From Sphingomonas ginkgonis (GTDB taxonomy: Bacteria; Pseudomonadota; Alphaproteobacteria; Sphingomonadales; Sphingomonadaceae), in contig NZ_RWJF01000001.1 of the NCBI RefSeq assembly GCF_003970925.1, positions 552,501 to 616,500 on the forward strand: a DNA stretch of 64,000 nucleotides, written 5' to 3'. The position numbers and the translations under genes were made by a program. Below are positions 18,633 to 27,878 of this stretch, one piece after another. The notes under the pieces were generated by a model that saw nothing but the letters and a program-made list of their open reading frames with translations, did no database searches and had not been told where the DNA came from. The first letter of the stretch is position 1. Every line of letters starts with the position of its first letter.

Positions 18633-19571
18633 CTAGGCCAGTTCCGCCCGGCCGATCTTGAGCTCGGGCGCGGCGACCAGCTGCACGGCTCCGCCGCGCT
18701 GCCGGGCGAGGAGCGCCAGGAGGTCGGGTCGGGTCTCCAGCCAGTGCACGATGCCCGGATAGGCGCGGATGGTGAGGACGCCCGAGCCCTGCACCGCTCG
18801 ACGGAGCAGCGCCCGTGCCTCGAATCCGGAGCGGTCGGCGGCATGCTCGAGGAGCGAGGCACGGCGACGCGGGCGGACCAGCTGGAGGAAGCCGAAGCCG
18901 TTCACCGCGGTTCGCTCGAACGGCTTCGGCAGCGCGTCGTCGAGGGCGGCGGCGACCAGCTGGCGTTCGGCCTTGCCCGTCACCGTCGGAAAATCGATCC
19001 CGATCGAGCCGCCGATCCCGAGCCGGCGAATGGCCCTGGCTGCGGCGGTCGCGGCTTCCTTGGCCAGCGAGAGCGGAGGCAGCGTTCCGTCGACGTCGAT
19101 CAGGGTCATCGCCGGCGTGAGATGGAGGCGCAGCTCCCCGCCGGGAAAGCGGACGATCCCGCTCCGCGCCTCCTCCAGCAGATCCGACCAGCCGAGTCCT
19201 TCGAGTTCGTCGGTCGGCGCGGGAAACACGAGGGTGCGTGCGGGCGACGGCGGCTCTTCGGTCGGTCCGCCGGCGTCAGCAAGGGCTGCGAGCGGGCGCT
19301 TCCAGGCTTCCGGTCCGGGGATGGTCTCCCGGGTCACCTCGATCGTGCAGGCCGCGCCTTCGCTGAGCACCCCGGCGCCGCGCGGCAGGAGATATTCGGC
19401 GGCACCGGCTTGGGCGAGCGCGGGAACGCCGCACCTCCGCAAGCGGGCTGGGAGGAGCGTTCCGGCGCGCACCACGCCGGGAAGGTCGATCCGCGCCTCG
19501 ATGATGGTACCGCGTTCGACGAGCACGGCCCGGTCCTCGCCCAGGCCATGCTCGACCAGCCACTCAGGCAA
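18633..19571 (-). CDS. Short RNase E/G-family ribonuclease
   Basis: A 312-residue protein carrying the RNase E/G catalytic core. Asp159 in LIDVDG and Asp193 in GGSIGIDF match the two metal-binding aspartates of RNase E. It lacks the long C-terminal scaffold and the Zn-link CPxC region, and it is shorter than E. coli RNase G (about 490 residues). The start is TTG at 19571, inside the maf gene with an 8-base overlap. Its position after maf is the standard alphaproteobacterial order. The truncated architecture leaves open whether it processes RNA as a dimer. Confidence 0.82.
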   Translation of the reverse strand: MPEWLVEHGLGEDRAVLVERGTIIEARIDLPGVVRAGTLLPARLRRCGVPALAQAGAAEYLLPRGAGVLSEGAACTIEVTRETIPGPEAWKRPLAALADAGGPTEEPPSPARTLVFPAPTDELEGLGWSDLLEEARSGIVRFPGGELRLHLTPAMTLIDVDGTLPPLSLAKEAATAAARAIRRLGIGGSIGIDFPTVTGKAERQLVAAALDDALPKPFERTAVNGFGFLQLVRPRRRASLLEHAADRSGFEARALLRRAVQGSGVLTIRAYPGIVHWLETRPDLLALLARQRGGAVQLVAAPELKIGRAELA

Positions 19572-20136
19572 GGGAGTGTCCCGCGGCCTTGAGCAGGTGG
19601 CGCGTCTCGGCGAGCGGCAGGCCGACGACGTTGGAATAGCTACCGCTCATGTGGCGGACATAGACCTCGCCATAGCCCTGCAGCGCGTAGCCACCGGCCT
19701 TGCCGCGCCACTCGCCATGCCCGGCATAATGGTCGATCTCCTCGGCGGACAGGCGCTTCATGGTGATGATCGTCTCGACGACGCGGGTCCGCAGCGTCTG
19801 GCCTGAAGCGGCCAGCGCGACCCCGGTCATGACCCGATGGCGGCGTCCGGAGAGGAGCGCCATGCAGGCGCGCAGGGTCTCTTCGTCCTCGACCTTGGGC
19901 AGGATCCGCCGGCCGACGGCGACCACTGTGTCGGCAGCCAGTACCAGCGCCTCGGGCTCGCGAGCGGCGACGACCGCCGCCTTCTCGGCGGCGAGGCGCA
20001 GCGCATGGTCTCGTGGGAGCTCGCCGGCAGGCACGCTCTCGTCGATGTCGGCGGGAAGGACGGCGTCGGGAACGACGCCGATCCGGGCCAGCAGATCGAG
20101 CCGGCGCGGGCTGGCCGACGCGAGGACCAGCCGCAT
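19564..20136 (-). CDS. maf: Maf-family nucleotide pyrophosphatase
   Basis: A 190-residue Maf/YhdE-type house-cleaning pyrophosphatase that hydrolyses non-canonical or selected nucleoside triphosphates to monophosphates. It starts with the signature LVLASASPRRLDLL and has the catalytic base Asp69 in LAADTVV and the late GSYSNVVGLPL motif. It overlaps infA upstream by one base of the stop and the RNase gene downstream by 8 bases, so all three are probably translated from one message. Confidence 0.94.
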   Translation of the reverse strand: MRLVLASASPRRLDLLARIGVVPDAVLPADIDESVPAGELPRDHALRLAAEKAAVVAAREPEALVLAADTVVAVGRRILPKVEDEETLRACMALLSGRRHRVMTGVALAASGQTLRTRVVETIITMKRLSAEEIDHYAGHGEWRGKAGGYALQGYGEVYVRHMSGSYSNVVGLPLAETRHLLKAAGHSLA

Positions 20137-20384
20137 CAGCCTTGCGGGCCGGGGCCCCCGCGACCGGGCATGAAGCGATAGGTGATCCGGCCCTTGGTCA
20201 GGTCGTAGGGCGTGAGTTCGACCAGTACCTCGTCCCCGGTGAGAACGCGAATGCGGTTCTTGCGCATCTTGCCGGCGGTGTGGCCGAGGATTTCATGACC
20301 ATTCTCGAGCTCGACGCGGAACATGGCGTTGGGCAGCAGTTCGACCACCCGGCCGCGCATCTCGAGAAGTTCTTCCTTGGCCAT
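20136..20384 (-). CDS. infA: Translation initiation factor IF-1
   Basis: An 82-residue OB-fold protein that binds the ribosomal A site during initiation. The sequence [30 protein letters not shown] and [12 protein letters not shown] is the canonical IF-1 core. A ten-residue Gly/Pro-rich tail ([10 protein letters not shown]) extends past the usual end at YRF. It leads the infA-maf-RNase cluster. Confidence 0.97.
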   Translation of the reverse strand: MAKEELLEMRGRVVELLPNAMFRVELENGHEILGHTAGKMRKNRIRVLTGDEVLVELTPYDLTKGRITYRFMPGRGGPGPQG

Positions 20385-20530
20385 GAAATTCCTTTGCGTG
20401 AGAAAAGCCGCGCTCCCTTAGCGACACGGGACCGTTATGGAAAGCGTCGTGCGCTGGATGCGCGAAGAGAGCCGCGCACAGGCGGCTCGTCGTGCTGTGT
20501 ATCTGGGATGTGCGATCCGGCGGTACAAGG

Positions 20531-20569
20531 GCAAAGAAAGGCCCCGCCGCGGACGTGCCGGGCGGGGCC
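20531..20569 (-). terminator. Intrinsic terminator of hppA
   Basis: On the minus strand, GGCCCCGCC pairs with GGCGGGGCC (20561-20569 with 20540-20548) and is followed by TTTCTTTGC. This sits 25 bases after the hppA stop, which separates hppA transcription from infA. Confidence 0.8.
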
Positions 20570-20593
20570 AGACTGGTCCGGATCTGAAGAGGA

Positions 20594-22729
20594 TCAGCCG
20601 GTGACGATCGAGCCCCCACCCGCCAGCGCCGCGAGCAGCAGCAGCGCGACGATGTTGGTGATCTTGATCATCGGGTTGACGGCGGGGCCGGCGGTGTCCT
20701 TGTAAGGGTCGCCGACGGTGTCGCCGGTGACCGCCGCCTTGTGCGCCTCCGAGCCCTTGCCGCCGAAGTTGCCGTCCTCGATGTACTTCTTGGCATTGTC
20801 CCAGGCGCCGCCGCCCGAGGTCATCGAAATGGCGACGAACAGGCCCGAGACGATCACCCCGAGCAGCAGCGCGCCGAGCGCGGCGAGGCCGTTGTCGCGG
20901 CCGCCGACCAGTCCGATCACGAAGTAGACGACGATCGGCGCCAGCACCGGCAGCAGCGAGGGGATGATCATTTCCTTGATCGCGGCGCGGGTGACGAGGT
21001 CGACCGTGCGGGCGTAATCGGGCCGCGACGACCCGTCCATGATCCCGGGATTGTCGCGGAACTGGCCGCGGACCTCCTCGACGACGGCGCCGCCGGCCCG
21101 GCCCACCGCGGTCATCCCCATCGCCCCGAACAGATAGGGCAGCAGGGCGCCGAGCAGCAGCCCGACGATGACGTACGGATTGGACAGGCTGAACAAAGTG
21201 TCGAGGTTGGCCGACACGCCGATCTGCGCCCCGAACTCGCGCAGGTCGGCGGTGTAGGCGCCGAACAGGACGAGCGCGGCGAGCCCGGCCGAACCGATCG
21301 CATAGCCCTTGGTGACCGCCTTGGTGGTGTTGCCGACGGCGTCGAGGGCGTCGGTGCGGTGGCGCACCTCTTCCTCCAGCCCCGCCATCTCGGCGATGCC
21401 GCCGGCATTGTCGGTGACCGGGCCATAGGCGTCGAGCGCGACCACCATGCCGGCGAGCGCGAGCATCGCCGAGGCGGCGTAGGCGACTCCGAGGAAGCCG
21501 GCGAGCTGGAAGGAGACGATCAGCCCGACGACGATCACGATGGTCGGGAGCGCGGTGGATTCGAGGCTGATCGCGAGCCCCTGGATGACGTTGGTGCCGT
21601 GGCCGGTCTGGCTGGCGGCGGCGATCGACTTGACCGGACGGAAGTTGGTCCCGGTGTAATATTCGGTGATCCAGACGATGAGCGCGGTAACGGCGAGGCC
21701 GACCATGCTCGCCCAGACGAGGTTCATGACCGGGAAGCTGGTTCCGGCCGCGGTGCTGACGGTCTGGCCGAGGTTGCCGTCGAAGGCGTACCAGGCGGCC
21801 CCGAAGATGGCGACCGCGCCGAGCAGCGTGGTCGTCCAGAAGCCCTTGTAGAGGGCGCCCATGATCGATTCCTTGGCGCCGAGCTTGACCATGTAGGTGC
21901 CGATGATCGAGGTGATGATGCAGACGCCGCCGATCAGTAGCGGCAGCGTCATTACCGGCAGCAGCAGCGGCGAGCCCTTCAGCGCCAGTGCGACCGAAAC
22001 CATGGTGATGCCGACGGTGACGACATAGGTTTCGAACAGGTCCGCGGCCATGCCGGCGCAGTCGCCGACATTGTCGCCGACGTTGTCCGCGATCACGGCC
22101 GGGTTGCGGGGGTCGTCTTCGGGAATTCCGGCCTCGACCTTGCCGACGAGGTCGGCGCCGACGTCCGCGGCCTTGGTGAAGATGCCCCCGCCGAGCCGCG
22201 CGAAGATGGAGACGAGGCTGGCGCCGAGCGCCAGCGCGGTCAGCGCGGTGACGACCGGACGCGCGTCGGGCGCATAGCCGAGCGGGACGACCAGCACGTA
22301 GAAGAGGACGGCGATGGCGAGCAGCGCCAGCCCGGCGACGAGCATGCCGGTGACGGCGCCCGAGCGGAAGGCGACGGTGAGACCCTTCTGGAGGCCGCTG
22401 CGCGCCGCTTCCGCGGTGCGGACGTTGGCGCGGACGGAGATGTTCATGCCGATGAAGCCGGCGGCGCCCGACAGCACCGCGCCGGTGACGAAGGCGATGG
22501 CAGAGAGGCCGCCGAGGAACAGGAAGACGAGCGCGGCGACGATCACGCCGACGATCAGGATGGTGGTATATTGGCGACGGAGATAGGCCGCGGCGCCTTC
22601 CTGGATCGCGGTCGCGACCTCGATCATGCGCGCGTTGCCGGCGGGTGCACGCAGCACCTGCTGGCTGGTGACGATGCCATAGAGCACGGCGATGACGCCG
22701 CACACGATGGCGATGAGTACGAGATTCAT
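20594..22729 (-). CDS. hppA: Proton-translocating membrane pyrophosphatase
   Basis: A 711-residue integral membrane protein with about 16 helices that couples pyrophosphate hydrolysis to H+ pumping. The catalytic loops are visible: [11 protein letters not shown] and [18 protein letters not shown]. The [10 protein letters not shown] motif carries Lys and Thr at the positions that separate potassium-independent from potassium-dependent (Ala/Gly) enzymes, so I call it the K+-independent subtype. The length is normal. It is probably transcribed after thiL or from its own promoter in the 113 bases before its start. Confidence 0.95.
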   Translation of the reverse strand: MNLVLIAIVCGVIAVLYGIVTSQQVLRAPAGNARMIEVATAIQEGAAAYLRRQYTTILIVGVIVAALVFLFLGGLSAIAFVTGAVLSGAAGFIGMNISVRANVRTAEAARSGLQKGLTVAFRSGAVTGMLVAGLALLAIAVLFYVLVVPLGYAPDARPVVTALTALALGASLVSIFARLGGGIFTKAADVGADLVGKVEAGIPEDDPRNPAVIADNVGDNVGDCAGMAADLFETYVVTVGITMVSVALALKGSPLLLPVMTLPLLIGGVCIITSIIGTYMVKLGAKESIMGALYKGFWTTTLLGAVAIFGAAWYAFDGNLGQTVSTAAGTSFPVMNLVWASMVGLAVTALIVWITEYYTGTNFRPVKSIAAASQTGHGTNVIQGLAISLESTALPTIVIVVGLIVSFQLAGFLGVAYAASAMLALAGMVVALDAYGPVTDNAGGIAEMAGLEEEVRHRTDALDAVGNTTKAVTKGYAIGSAGLAALVLFGAYTADLREFGAQIGVSANLDTLFSLSNPYVIVGLLLGALLPYLFGAMGMTAVGRAGGAVVEEVRGQFRDNPGIMDGSSRPDYARTVDLVTRAAIKEMIIPSLLPVLAPIVVYFVIGLVGGRDNGLAALGALLLGVIVSGLFVAISMTSGGGAWDNAKKYIEDGNFGGKGSEAHKAAVTGDTVGDPYKDTAGPAVNPMIKITNIVALLLLAALAGGGSIVTG

Positions 22730-22850
22730 CGGTGAACAACCCCCTCCCAGACGGTGGAGCCGTTCATCCGCGACCGGTGAACGGCCTTACGAAACGGGGG
22801 GAGCCTAGCGGCGAAACGGCCGCTGTCCAGCGCCTTGGGTGAAGGTTGGA

Positions 22851-22937
22851 TTAATGGACGGCAAGCGCCGTCAGCATGCCGCACACCAGACCGGCGGCGG
22901 CGAAGGCGAACTGGCGAAGGCTAAGCGAAATGCTCAT
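22851..22937 (-). CDS. Possible 28-residue single-helix membrane peptide
   Basis: The ATG at 22937 lies within the last codons of thiL, in another frame, and opens a 28-codon frame ending in TAA at 22851. The product has a short polar start and one hydrophobic helix (FAFAAAGLVCGMLTALAV), compatible with an inner-membrane peptide. It lies between thiL and hppA in the same direction, and its 17-base overlap with thiL would allow coupled translation. There is no homology I can recognise, and chance occurrence is quite possible at this length. Confidence 0.35.
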   Translation of the reverse strand: MSISLSLRQFAFAAAGLVCGMLTALAVH

Positions 22938-23856
22938 GACCGAGACGCTCCGGCAGGGGCACCGGCTCGCCGTCGTCGGTCAGGTGAATGCCCATCCCGT
23001 CGGTCAGCGATCCGACTGCGGCCATTCTCGTCCCTTCGGGTAAACAAAGCGTTGCGTTCGGGTCCACGCCGGCGGGGAGCGCGCAGAGCAGCGCATAATC
23101 GTCGCCCCCGGTCGCCGCGAACAGCCGGGCGTCGAGGCCGGCCCCGCGCTCCGCGACGAAGCTGGTGCTGAGCGGGAGCGTGTCGAGCGCGATGTCGGCG
23201 CCGCAGCCGCTGGCATCGGCGAGGCGCGCGGCGTCGAGCAGCAGGCCGTCGGACACGTCCATCATCGCGTTGGCCACCCCCGCCAGCGCCCGGCCGGCGG
23301 CGAGCTGCGGGATCGGGCGGCGGTAGACGTCGACGAGCGGTCCTTCCGCCTTGGTGTCGCGGCGCAGGCAGTCGAGCCCCGCGGCGCTGTCGCCGAGCAC
23401 GCCGGCGACCCACAGCCGATCGCCCGGCCGCCCCCCGCCGCGCGAGGGGGTGCGCGCGCCCGCCCGGCCGAGCACCGTCAGCCCGAGCACGCGCGGCGCC
23501 CCGTCGGGAAGCGCGATCGTGTCGCCGCCGAGCAGCGGCAGGCCGTAGCTCTCGCAGGCGGCGTGGAAGCCGCGCAGGAACCGTTCCTCCCATTCGCTGT
23601 CGCCGCGCAGGGTCAGCGACAGGAGCGCGCCGGCCGGGGCCGCGCCCTTGGCGGCGAGATCGGACAGGTTCACCGCGGCGAGCTTCCAGCCGACGCTGTC
23701 GGGCGGATCGTCGGGCAGGTAGTGGACCCCCTCGGCGATCGTGTCGTGGCTCAGCACCAGCCCGTCGAGCAGCGCGGCGTCGTCGAGCAGCCCGCGTGCC
23801 GCCGGGTCGGTCGCCAGCGGGCGAAGCGCCGCGAGGATCTGCTGTTCGCCGCTCAT
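22921..23856 (-). CDS. thiL: Thiamine-monophosphate kinase
   Basis: A 311-residue enzyme making thiamine diphosphate from thiamine monophosphate and ATP. The PurM-like fold is recognisable: the DDAALLDG and SHDTIAEGVHY metal/ATP sites, the NLSDLAAKGA motif, and GGDTIALPDG. A short segment (PSRGGGRPGDRLWVAG) matches the family linker. In alphaproteobacteria thiL usually sits next to nusB; here a divergent esterase separates them. It starts only 51 bases from the esterase start on the other strand. Confidence 0.93.
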   Translation of the reverse strand: MSGEQQILAALRPLATDPAARGLLDDAALLDGLVLSHDTIAEGVHYLPDDPPDSVGWKLAAVNLSDLAAKGAAPAGALLSLTLRGDSEWEERFLRGFHAACESYGLPLLGGDTIALPDGAPRVLGLTVLGRAGARTPSRGGGRPGDRLWVAGVLGDSAAGLDCLRRDTKAEGPLVDVYRRPIPQLAAGRALAGVANAMMDVSDGLLLDAARLADASGCGADIALDTLPLSTSFVAERGAGLDARLFAATGGDDYALLCALPAGVDPNATLCLPEGTRMAAVGSLTDGMGIHLTDDGEPVPLPERLGHEHFA

Positions 23857-23907
23857 GCGGCGGGTAAGGGGCTGCGGATGGTCACCGAGGCCTTATAGAC
23901 CCAAGCC

Positions 23908-24876
23908 ATGACCCGCTTGAAAGCCCTGTTCGCCCTGCTCCTCTCGATCGTCGCCGGTCCGGCGCTGGCGACGACGGACGACCCCTCCGCGATGGTACCG
24001 GCGGTGAGCGAGGGGCGGGTGGTGACCTGGCCGTCGCTCGACGGGGGCGCAGCGGGCCGGATGACGGTCTGGGTCTGGCTCCCGCCCGGCTACGACGCCC
24101 GCCGGGGCGCGCGCTACCCGGTGCTCTACATGCACGACGGCCAGAACCTGTTCGACCGCCGGCTGACCAAGTTCGACCAGGTCTGGGGGCTCGACCAGGC
24201 GATCCCGCGGATGGTCCGGCAGGGGGACCTCCGCGCCTGGATCGTAGTCGGGGTGCAGAGCCCGCGCTCGCGCTACGACAGCCTGTTCCCGGCCAAGCTG
24301 TTTCCCCTGCTCTCGCCGGGGTTCCGCAAGCGGGTGAGCGAGCTCGACAGTGGTGATCCCAAGGGGCCGCTCGCCGGCGACGACTATCTCCGCTTCCTGG
24401 TCGGCCAGGTGAAGCGGCGGGTCGACCGCGAGTTCCGGACCTTGCCCGGGCGCGAGGACACGGCGGTGATGGGCTCGTCAATGGGCGGGCTGATGAGCTT
24501 CTATGCGTTGGCGGAATATCCGGAGGTGTTCGGCCAGGCCGCCTGCCTGTCGATGCACGTCGCGCTCGCCAGCCCGACCGAGAAGGGGGTGGACCATGCT
24601 TCGGCGGCGGTCGAGGTGGCCGACGTGTTCCGGCGCTACCTGCGGCAGAGCCGGATGCGGCCGGGCATCAACCGGCTCTACATCGACCATGGCAGCAAGA
24701 CGCTCGACGGGAGCTACGGGCCCTATACCGACCGGCTCGTACCGGTGCTGGAGGCGGCCGGATGGCGCGCCCCGAACTTCATGTTCCGCACCTTCAGCGG
24801 AGCCGAGCACAACGAGACGGCGTGGCGCGAGCGGGTCGACATCCCACTCGCCTTCCTCGATCGCCGCGATCCTTAG
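23908..24876 (+). CDS. Exported alpha/beta-hydrolase esterase (esterase D/Fes family)
   Basis: A 322-residue protein with a signal peptide (LLSIVAGPALA) and an alpha/beta-hydrolase fold of the PF00756 putative-esterase family. The nucleophile Ser191 is in GSSMGG. Later candidates are Asp in YIDHGSKTLD and His in SGAEHNETAW. The YMHDGQNLF motif is typical of siderophore-esterase-like and feruloyl-esterase-like members. It is likely periplasmic. It lies divergent to thiL and convergent to nusB, alone in its transcription unit. The substrate is unknown. Confidence 0.85.
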   Translation: MTRLKALFALLLSIVAGPALATTDDPSAMVPAVSEGRVVTWPSLDGGAAGRMTVWVWLPPGYDARRGARYPVLYMHDGQNLFDRRLTKFDQVWGLDQAIPRMVRQGDLRAWIVVGVQSPRSRYDSLFPAKLFPLLSPGFRKRVSELDSGDPKGPLAGDDYLRFLVGQVKRRVDREFRTLPGREDTAVMGSSMGGLMSFYALAEYPEVFGQAACLSMHVALASPTEKGVDHASAAVEVADVFRRYLRQSRMRPGINRLYIDHGSKTLDGSYGPYTDRLVPVLEAAGWRAPNFMFRTFSGAEHNETAWRERVDIPLAFLDRRDP

Positions 24877-24897
24877 AGCCGCCGCGGTCGCGCGCGG

Positions 24898-25350
24898 TCA
24901 GTCGCCGCGGACCGTCTTGGCGATGCTGTCGAGAAGGCCGTTCACGAACGCCGCTTCCTTCTTGTCGTAGAAGGCGTGGGCGACGTCGAGATATTCGCTG
25001 ATGACGGTGCCGACCGGAACGTCGCGGCGGGCCATCAGCTCGTAGGCGCCGGCGCGCAGGATGGCGCGCATCGGGCGGTCGAGCCGCTCGAGCTTCCAGC
25101 CTTCGGCGAGGCGACCCGCGATGGCGCCGTCGATCTCCTCGCGGCGGGCGAGCGCGCCGCGGACGATGTCGTCGAAGAAGTCGACCTCGGCGTCGTGATA
25201 CTCGGCGCCCTCGATCGTCGCGCCGAGCCGGTGGTGGTGGAATTCGTGGAGGAGCTGGGGCGTGGCGGTGCCCTCCATCTCCTGCTGGTAGAGCGCCTGC
25301 ACCGCGGCGAGGCGCGCCGCCGAGCGGGTCTTGGATCGAGTCATGGTCAT
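24898..25350 (-). CDS. nusB: Transcription antitermination protein NusB
   Basis: A 150-residue all-helical RNA-binding protein of the rRNA antitermination complex, which pairs with NusE/S10. It has the Arg-rich N-terminus RSAARLAAVQALYQ and the conserved C-terminus EYLDVAHAFYDKKEAAFVNG. The ATG at 25350 overlaps the upstream hydrolase stop codon as ATGA; a second in-frame ATG is at 25344. Essential housekeeping translation thus appears coupled to an alpha/beta-hydrolase gene. Confidence 0.95.
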   Translation of the reverse strand: MTMTRSKTRSAARLAAVQALYQQEMEGTATPQLLHEFHHHRLGATIEGAEYHDAEVDFFDDIVRGALARREEIDGAIAGRLAEGWKLERLDRPMRAILRAGAYELMARRDVPVGTVISEYLDVAHAFYDKKEAAFVNGLLDSIAKTVRGD

Positions 25351-26258
25351 GGCGCGCCGCCTAGCCCCGCATCATGGCCAAGGAAAGGCGCGAGGACCGC
25401 GGCGACCCGCACGCCCGCCTCCCATGGGGCGAAGTGGCCGACACCGTCGAGGCGGGCGATGGCGAGCTCGTCGACCAGCGTGTCGAGGCCGTCGAGCTGG
25501 ACCGGGAGCAGCGCCTTGTCGCGCATCCCCCAGACGACCAGCACCGGGACGTGGATCCGCGGGAAGGCGCGGAGGAGGAAATCGGGGAGGGGCACGGTGA
25601 GCCCGGGCGGCGGGACCATCACCGCGCTTGCCCGGTACCAGTTGAGCATGGCGGTGAGCCCGCCCGGCTGGGACCATTCGGCGATGTACTGCGCGCGTTC
25701 GGCGGCGGGGATGATGGCGAGGTCGACATGGCCGGCGAAGCTCTTGTCGAAGAAAGTATCGAACCCCATCCGCTCGACCGCCTGCTCGAACCCGGGGGTG
25801 CGGAAGGCGGTGATGTATTGCGAGGCGGCGCGCTGCGCCTCGTCCTCGACGAGGCTCTTCTGGAAGACGACCGGGTGCGGCGCGTTGACGACGGCGAGGC
25901 GGGTGAGCCGCGGGTCGCCCTTGATCGCCGCCGCCCAGGCGATCGCCCCGCCCCAGTCGTGCCCGACCAGCGCGAAGCGGTCGATCGAGAGCGCGTCGGC
26001 GAGCGCGAAGATGTCGGCGACCAAGGTCTCGGCCTTGTAGGCCTCGACCTCCTGCGGGCGGTCGGACCCGGCGAAGCCGCGCTGGTCGGGCATGACGAGC
26101 CGGAAGCGGTCGCGCAGCAGCGGCGCGACGACCCGCCAGGTGCGGTGGCTCTCGGGGAAGCCGTGGAGGAGGATGACCGGCGGCGCGTCGGCCGGGCCGT
26201 CGAGCGCGACGTTGAGGGTCACGCCGGTGGACAGGGGCAGGCGGCGGAACTCGGTCAT
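25347..26258 (-). CDS. Alpha/beta hydrolase, epoxide-hydrolase/haloalkane-dehalogenase-like
   Basis: A 303-residue soluble hydrolase. HGFPESHRTW supplies the oxyanion hole, the nucleophile elbow is GHDWGGAIAW with Asp (epoxide-hydrolase type rather than Ser), and GVGHFAPWE carries the catalytic His. An acid residue in VVWGMRDKAL completes the triad. The Asp nucleophile points to epoxide or halide substrates, and the adjacent GST gene fits electrophile detoxification. The ATG at 26258 overlaps the GST stop and the stop overlaps the nusB start. Confidence 0.88.
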   Translation of the reverse strand: MTEFRRLPLSTGVTLNVALDGPADAPPVILLHGFPESHRTWRVVAPLLRDRFRLVMPDQRGFAGSDRPQEVEAYKAETLVADIFALADALSIDRFALVGHDWGGAIAWAAAIKGDPRLTRLAVVNAPHPVVFQKSLVEDEAQRAASQYITAFRTPGFEQAVERMGFDTFFDKSFAGHVDLAIIPAAERAQYIAEWSQPGGLTAMLNWYRASAVMVPPPGLTVPLPDFLLRAFPRIHVPVLVVWGMRDKALLPVQLDGLDTLVDELAIARLDGVGHFAPWEAGVRVAAVLAPFLGHDAGLGGAP

Positions 26259-26956
26259 TCGGCGTCGAGCTCGGGATAGTGGCGGAAGATGCCGTTCTCG
26301 TTGAAGGGGAGGCGGCGGTCGCTGTGGAGATAGTCCTGCAGCTCGGGCAGGGCGGCGACCCGGTCGCGCAGCGCGACGACGCCGGGCACGTCCTTCTCGA
26401 CCGCGCCCATGCGGCGGGGGAAAGCGTAGCGGAGGCCCTCGACCAGCTGGAACAGCGAGAGATCGGCGAAGCTCCACTTCGACCCCGCGAACCACTCGCG
26501 GCCGGCGAGGGAGCGCTCGAAATAGCCGAGGAACTTGGGGATGCGGTCGCGCCGGAAGCCCTCCGCCGCGCGCGCCGCCTCCGCCTTCTGCTTCTCGTAG
26601 GTCTCCATCAGCGCGACGGGATGGTGGATGTTGTGCACCTCCGCCACGGCGTCGGCGATCGTCAGCTGGAGCTGGATCAGCCACAGGTCGGTCGGCAGGT
26701 CGCCGGCGCCGAGCCCGTGGCGGTCGCCGAGCCAGGCACAGATGTGCGGCGCCTGCGCGATGCAGAAGTCGCCGTCGACGAGGTAGGGCGGAGCGAAGGG
26801 CTCGCGCTCGCCACGGCTCGCCAGGTCCTTCATCAGCGCTTCGGCACCCTCCTCGCGGGCGCGATCGCGGTAGGGGATGCCGCCCGCCTCGAGCACCAGC
26901 CGGACGAACTCGCCGCGGCCGGGGATGGTCGGCCAGTACCACAGGTCATAGGTCAT
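26255..26956 (-). CDS. Glutathione S-transferase family protein
   Basis: A 233-residue protein with the thioredoxin-like N-terminal GST domain (DLWYWPTIPGRGEFVRLVLEAGG) containing the Tyr/Trp/Arg arrangement seen in alpha/mu/sigma-type GSTs, and an all-helical C-terminal domain (WSFADLSLFQLVEGL). It lies between a pirin gene (19-base gap) and the hydrolase gene (4-base overlap). Likely glutathione conjugation of electrophiles; the substrate is unknown. Confidence 0.87.
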   Translation of the reverse strand: MTYDLWYWPTIPGRGEFVRLVLEAGGIPYRDRAREEGAEALMKDLASRGEREPFAPPYLVDGDFCIAQAPHICAWLGDRHGLGAGDLPTDLWLIQLQLTIADAVAEVHNIHHPVALMETYEKQKAEAARAAEGFRRDRIPKFLGYFERSLAGREWFAGSKWSFADLSLFQLVEGLRYAFPRRMGAVEKDVPGVVALRDRVAALPELQDYLHSDRRLPFNENGIFRHYPELDAE

Positions 26957-26975
26957 CGGCGGCGCCTTTCGTCGG

Positions 26976-27878
26976 TCAGGGATAGCTGACGGTCAACGGC
27001 ACTTCGGGCAGCGGTATCCATTCGTCGTCGTCGGACGGCGGCAGCGCGAACTCGCCGGCGCGCCATGCCCGCTTCGCCTCGTTCAGCCGCTCGCGGCGGG
27101 AGGAGACGAAGTTCCACCAGACGATCCGCTCCCCGTCCATCGGCGCGCCGCCGCACAGCATCAGCCGCGCGCCGCCGAGCGAGCGGAGCACCGGCCGGGT
27201 GCCGGGGGCGAGCAGCGCCAGCTCCATGACGCCGAGCTCGAAGCCGTCGACATTGGCGTCGCCGCTCATGAGGTAGACCGCGCGCTCGTCGGCCTCGCGG
27301 TCCAGCTCGAGCGAGGCGCCCGGGGCAAGGTCGATCGCGGCGTAGAGGGTCGCCGAATGCTGGGTGACAGGCGAGCGGGCGCCATGGGCCTCGCCCATGA
27401 TCAGGCGGAGCGACACGCCCTCGCCCTCGAGGTGGGGGAGGTCGCCGGCGGCGACATGCTCGAAGGCCGGGGCGAGCTCCTCCTTGTCCTGCGGCAGCGC
27501 GAGCCAGGTCTGGATCCCGTCGAGCGCGGGTCCGGCGGCGCGCTGGTCGGCGGGCGACCGCTCGCTGTGGGTGATCCCGCGACCGGCCGTCATCAGGTTG
27601 ACGGCGCCGGGCTCGATCCGCTGCAGCGTGCCGAGGCTGTCACGATGGTCGATCGCGCCGTCGAACAGGTAGGTGACCGTCGCCAGGTTGATGTGCGGGT
27701 GCGGCCGGACGTCGATCCCCTCGCCGGCCCCGAGCCGCGCCGGACCCATCTGGTCGAAGAAGATGAAGGGCCCGACCATCGTCCGCTCCCGGTGCGGGAG
27801 CGTCCGGTGAACCTTGAAGCCGCCGAGGTCATGCGTGACGGGCTTTAGCACCTGCAGGAGAGGATTGTCGTTGATCAT
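26976..27878 (-). CDS. Pirin family protein
   Basis: A 300-residue bicupin. The N-terminal cupin holds the metal motif PHPHINLATVTYLFDG and the conserved RGITHSERS. The C-terminal cupin is recognisable from GEAHGARSPV onward. Bacterial pirins bind Fe and some show quercetinase activity. The ATG at 27878 overlaps the bolA stop, so the two are likely co-translated. The downstream neighbours are GST, hydrolase and nusB. Confidence 0.92.
   Translation of the reverse strand: MINDNPLLQVLKPVTHDLGGFKVHRTLPHRERTMVGPFIFFDQMGPARLGAGEGIDVRPHPHINLATVTYLFDGAIDHRDSLGTLQRIEPGAVNLMTAGRGITHSERSPADQRAAGPALDGIQTWLALPQDKEELAPAFEHVAAGDLPHLEGEGVSLRLIMGEAHGARSPVTQHSATLYAAIDLAPGASLELDREADERAVYLMSGDANVDGFELGVMELALLAPGTRPVLRSLGGARLMLCGGAPMDGERIVWWNFVSSRRERLNEAKRAWRAGEFALPPSDDDEWIPLPEVPLTVSYP

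Noticed and set aside
18557-18862. 102-codon N-terminal extension of the histidine kinase
   Set aside because: It is low-complexity Ser/Arg/Pro sequence and overlaps the RNase gene region; the ATG at 18556 begins the recognisable protein.
24877-24897. GC-rich inverted bases between the esterase and nusB as a terminator
   Set aside because: The gap is only 21 bases, the pairing is imperfect and no T-run is present in either direction.
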